This document shows positions 5,139 to 6,067 of a stretch of DNA of 6,067 nt, one piece after another. The notes beneath the pieces are model-generated. The model was given only the letters and a program-made list of their open reading frames with translations, had not been told where the DNA came from and made no database searches. Source of the DNA: Sandaracinaceae bacterium (GTDB taxonomy: Bacteria; Myxococcota_A; Polyangia; Polyangiales; Houyiibacteriaceae); contig JAAZAH010000142.1 of NCBI GenBank assembly GCA_012514415.1, positions 1 through 6,067 on the forward strand, in the 5' to 3' direction. The stretch's first letter is position 1. Every line of letters begins with the position of its first letter. Position numbers and translations under genes: made by a program.

Positions 5139-6067
5139 ATGCAGAACCCGAATGAAGCGCTCAATTTTTCAATGCGCCAGCTCCTCCAGGCGATGTTTGA
5201 AAAAGGCGCATCCGATCTTCACCTCACGATCGGCTCGCCGCCGCAATTTCGTATCGACGGCAAGCTTGTCCCGCTCCGCGTCCCTCATCTTACCGCGCAG
5301 CACACCGAGGCGCTTTGCCTCGAACTTCTCAACGAAGCCCAGCGCGAGAAGCTCGAGCGTGAAGGCGGCATCGATTTTTCGTTCGGCATCAAAGGCCTAA
5401 GCCGATTTCGCGGAAATATTTTCCGTCAGCGCGGTGCCATTTCGGGTGCATTCCGCGCCATCCCTTTCCAGATCCGCGATCTCGATGAGCTCGGGCTCCC
5501 TCCCATTGTCGAGACCTTCGCACGAAAGCCGCGCGGTCTCGTCCTCGTCACAGGCCCGACCGGCTCGGGAAAATCCACCACGCTTGCCGCGCTCGTCGAT
5601 CGCGTAAACAGCGAGCAGCGCGCGCATATCGTGACGATCGAGGACCCGATCGAATTCCTCCACCCGAATAAGCTCGCCATCGTCAATCAGCGCGAAATCG
5701 GCACCGATTGCCTCAACTATTCGAGCGCGCTCAAACACGTCCTTCGACAAGATCCCGACGTTGTCCTGCTCGGTGAGCTCCGCGATCTTGAAACGATCGA
5801 GGCGGCGCTCACCATCAGCGAAACCGGGCACCTTGTCTTCGCGACGCTCCACACCAACAGCGCCATCCAGAGCCTCACGCGCATCATCGACGTCTTCCCC
5901 GCCGATCGTCAGCCGCAAGTGCGCGCGCAGCTCTCCTTCTCGCTCCAAGGAGTCATCTCGCAGATCCTAATTCCGCGTGCGGATGGTCCCGGGCGCGTGC
6001 TCGCCTGCGAGGTGATGGTCCCAAACTACGCCATTCGAAACCTGATGCGTGAAAATAAGATTCACCA
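5139..6067 (+). CDS. pilT: Type IV pilus retraction ATPase PilT, 3' end beyond the window
   Basis: PilT is the hexameric cytoplasmic AAA-type ATPase at the base of the type IV pilus; it depolymerises pilin and powers twitching motility. 309 codons are present. The N-terminal PAS-like domain includes KGASDLHLTIGSPPQFRIDG (22-41), then GLSRFRGNIFRQRG (86-99). Walker A is GPTGSGKST (139-147, Lys145), the Asp box IVTIEDPIE (164-172), Walker B DVVLLGELRD (207-216, Glu213) and the His box ETGHLVFATLHTNSA (228-242). AIRNLMREN (298-306) corresponds to the PilT C-terminal AIRNLIRE motif needed for retraction; this and the overall match to PilT from Myxococcus argue against PilB. The last stretch is cut by the window edge. 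ATG 5139 has a promoter-like element but no strong ribosome binding site; ATG 5121 and ATG 5172 (Met12) are in-frame alternatives. Confidence 0.95.
   Translation, partial: MQNPNEALNFSMRQLLQAMFEKGASDLHLTIGSPPQFRIDGKLVPLRVPHLTAQHTEALCLELLNEAQREKLEREGGIDFSFGIKGLSRFRGNIFRQRGAISGAFRAIPFQIRDLDELGLPPIVETFARKPRGLVLVTGPTGSGKSTTLAALVDRVNSEQRAHIVTIEDPIEFLHPNKLAIVNQREIGTDCLNYSSALKHVLRQDPDVVLLGELRDLETIEAALTISETGHLVFATLHTNSAIQSLTRIIDVFPADRQPQVRAQLSFSLQGVISQILIPRADGPGRVLACEVMVPNYAIRNLMRENKIH

Noticed and set aside
5397..5948. 183-codon minus-strand reading frame opposite pilT
   Set aside because: Shadow of pilT: the plus strand encodes the Walker A, Asp, Walker B and His boxes without interruption, and the antisense translation resembles no family I know.

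Overview
The window is a gene-dense, GC-rich piece of bacterial chromosome carrying core functions. Its codons end mostly in G or C. From remembered family sequences, PilT resembles the PilT of Myxococcus and other Deltaproteobacteria-type bacteria (Myxococcota in the broad sense). The EpmA homologue, with sequence running upstream of its catalytic domain, and the unusual FAD-type protein also fit such an organism. This placement is an inference from protein similarity, not a measured assignment. There are no tRNA or rRNA genes, CRISPR arrays, insertion sequences or phage genes, and no gene-free stretch longer than about 105 bases.

Layout, left to right. (1) The 3' part of epmA (+), an EF-P lysine ligase-like gene whose true start probably lies left of the window. 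(2) mazG (-), a two-domain nucleoside triphosphate pyrophosphohydrolase, convergent with epmA across only 25 bp. (3) A 99-bp divergent intergenic region that serves mazG leftward and the purM operon rightward. (4) purM, purN and an FAD/NAD(P)-binding oxidoreductase-like gene (+). These form a tight, translationally coupled operon: ATGA overlap between purM and purN, and probable TTGA overlap between purN and the oxidoreductase gene. (5) A 105-bp gap. (6) pilT (+), the type IV pilus retraction ATPase, cut off by the right edge just after its AIRNL motif.

Functionally, purM and purN supply two steps of de novo purine synthesis. MazG clears NTPs, including aberrant ones. EpmA modifies elongation factor P and PilT powers pilus retraction. 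Only purM and purN share an obvious pathway; the third gene of the operon has no evident purine role and its FAD-binding loop is degenerate.

The most interesting signal is regulatory. The three genes that head transcription units (mazG, purM, pilT) lack a Shine-Dalgarno sequence. Each instead has a TGnTAnnn(T/C) extended -10-like element ending 7 or 8 nt before its start codon, which predicts leaderless or nearly leaderless mRNAs. The internal gene purN, by contrast, has a clear purine-rich ribosome binding site. I see no previously undescribed multi-gene system here.
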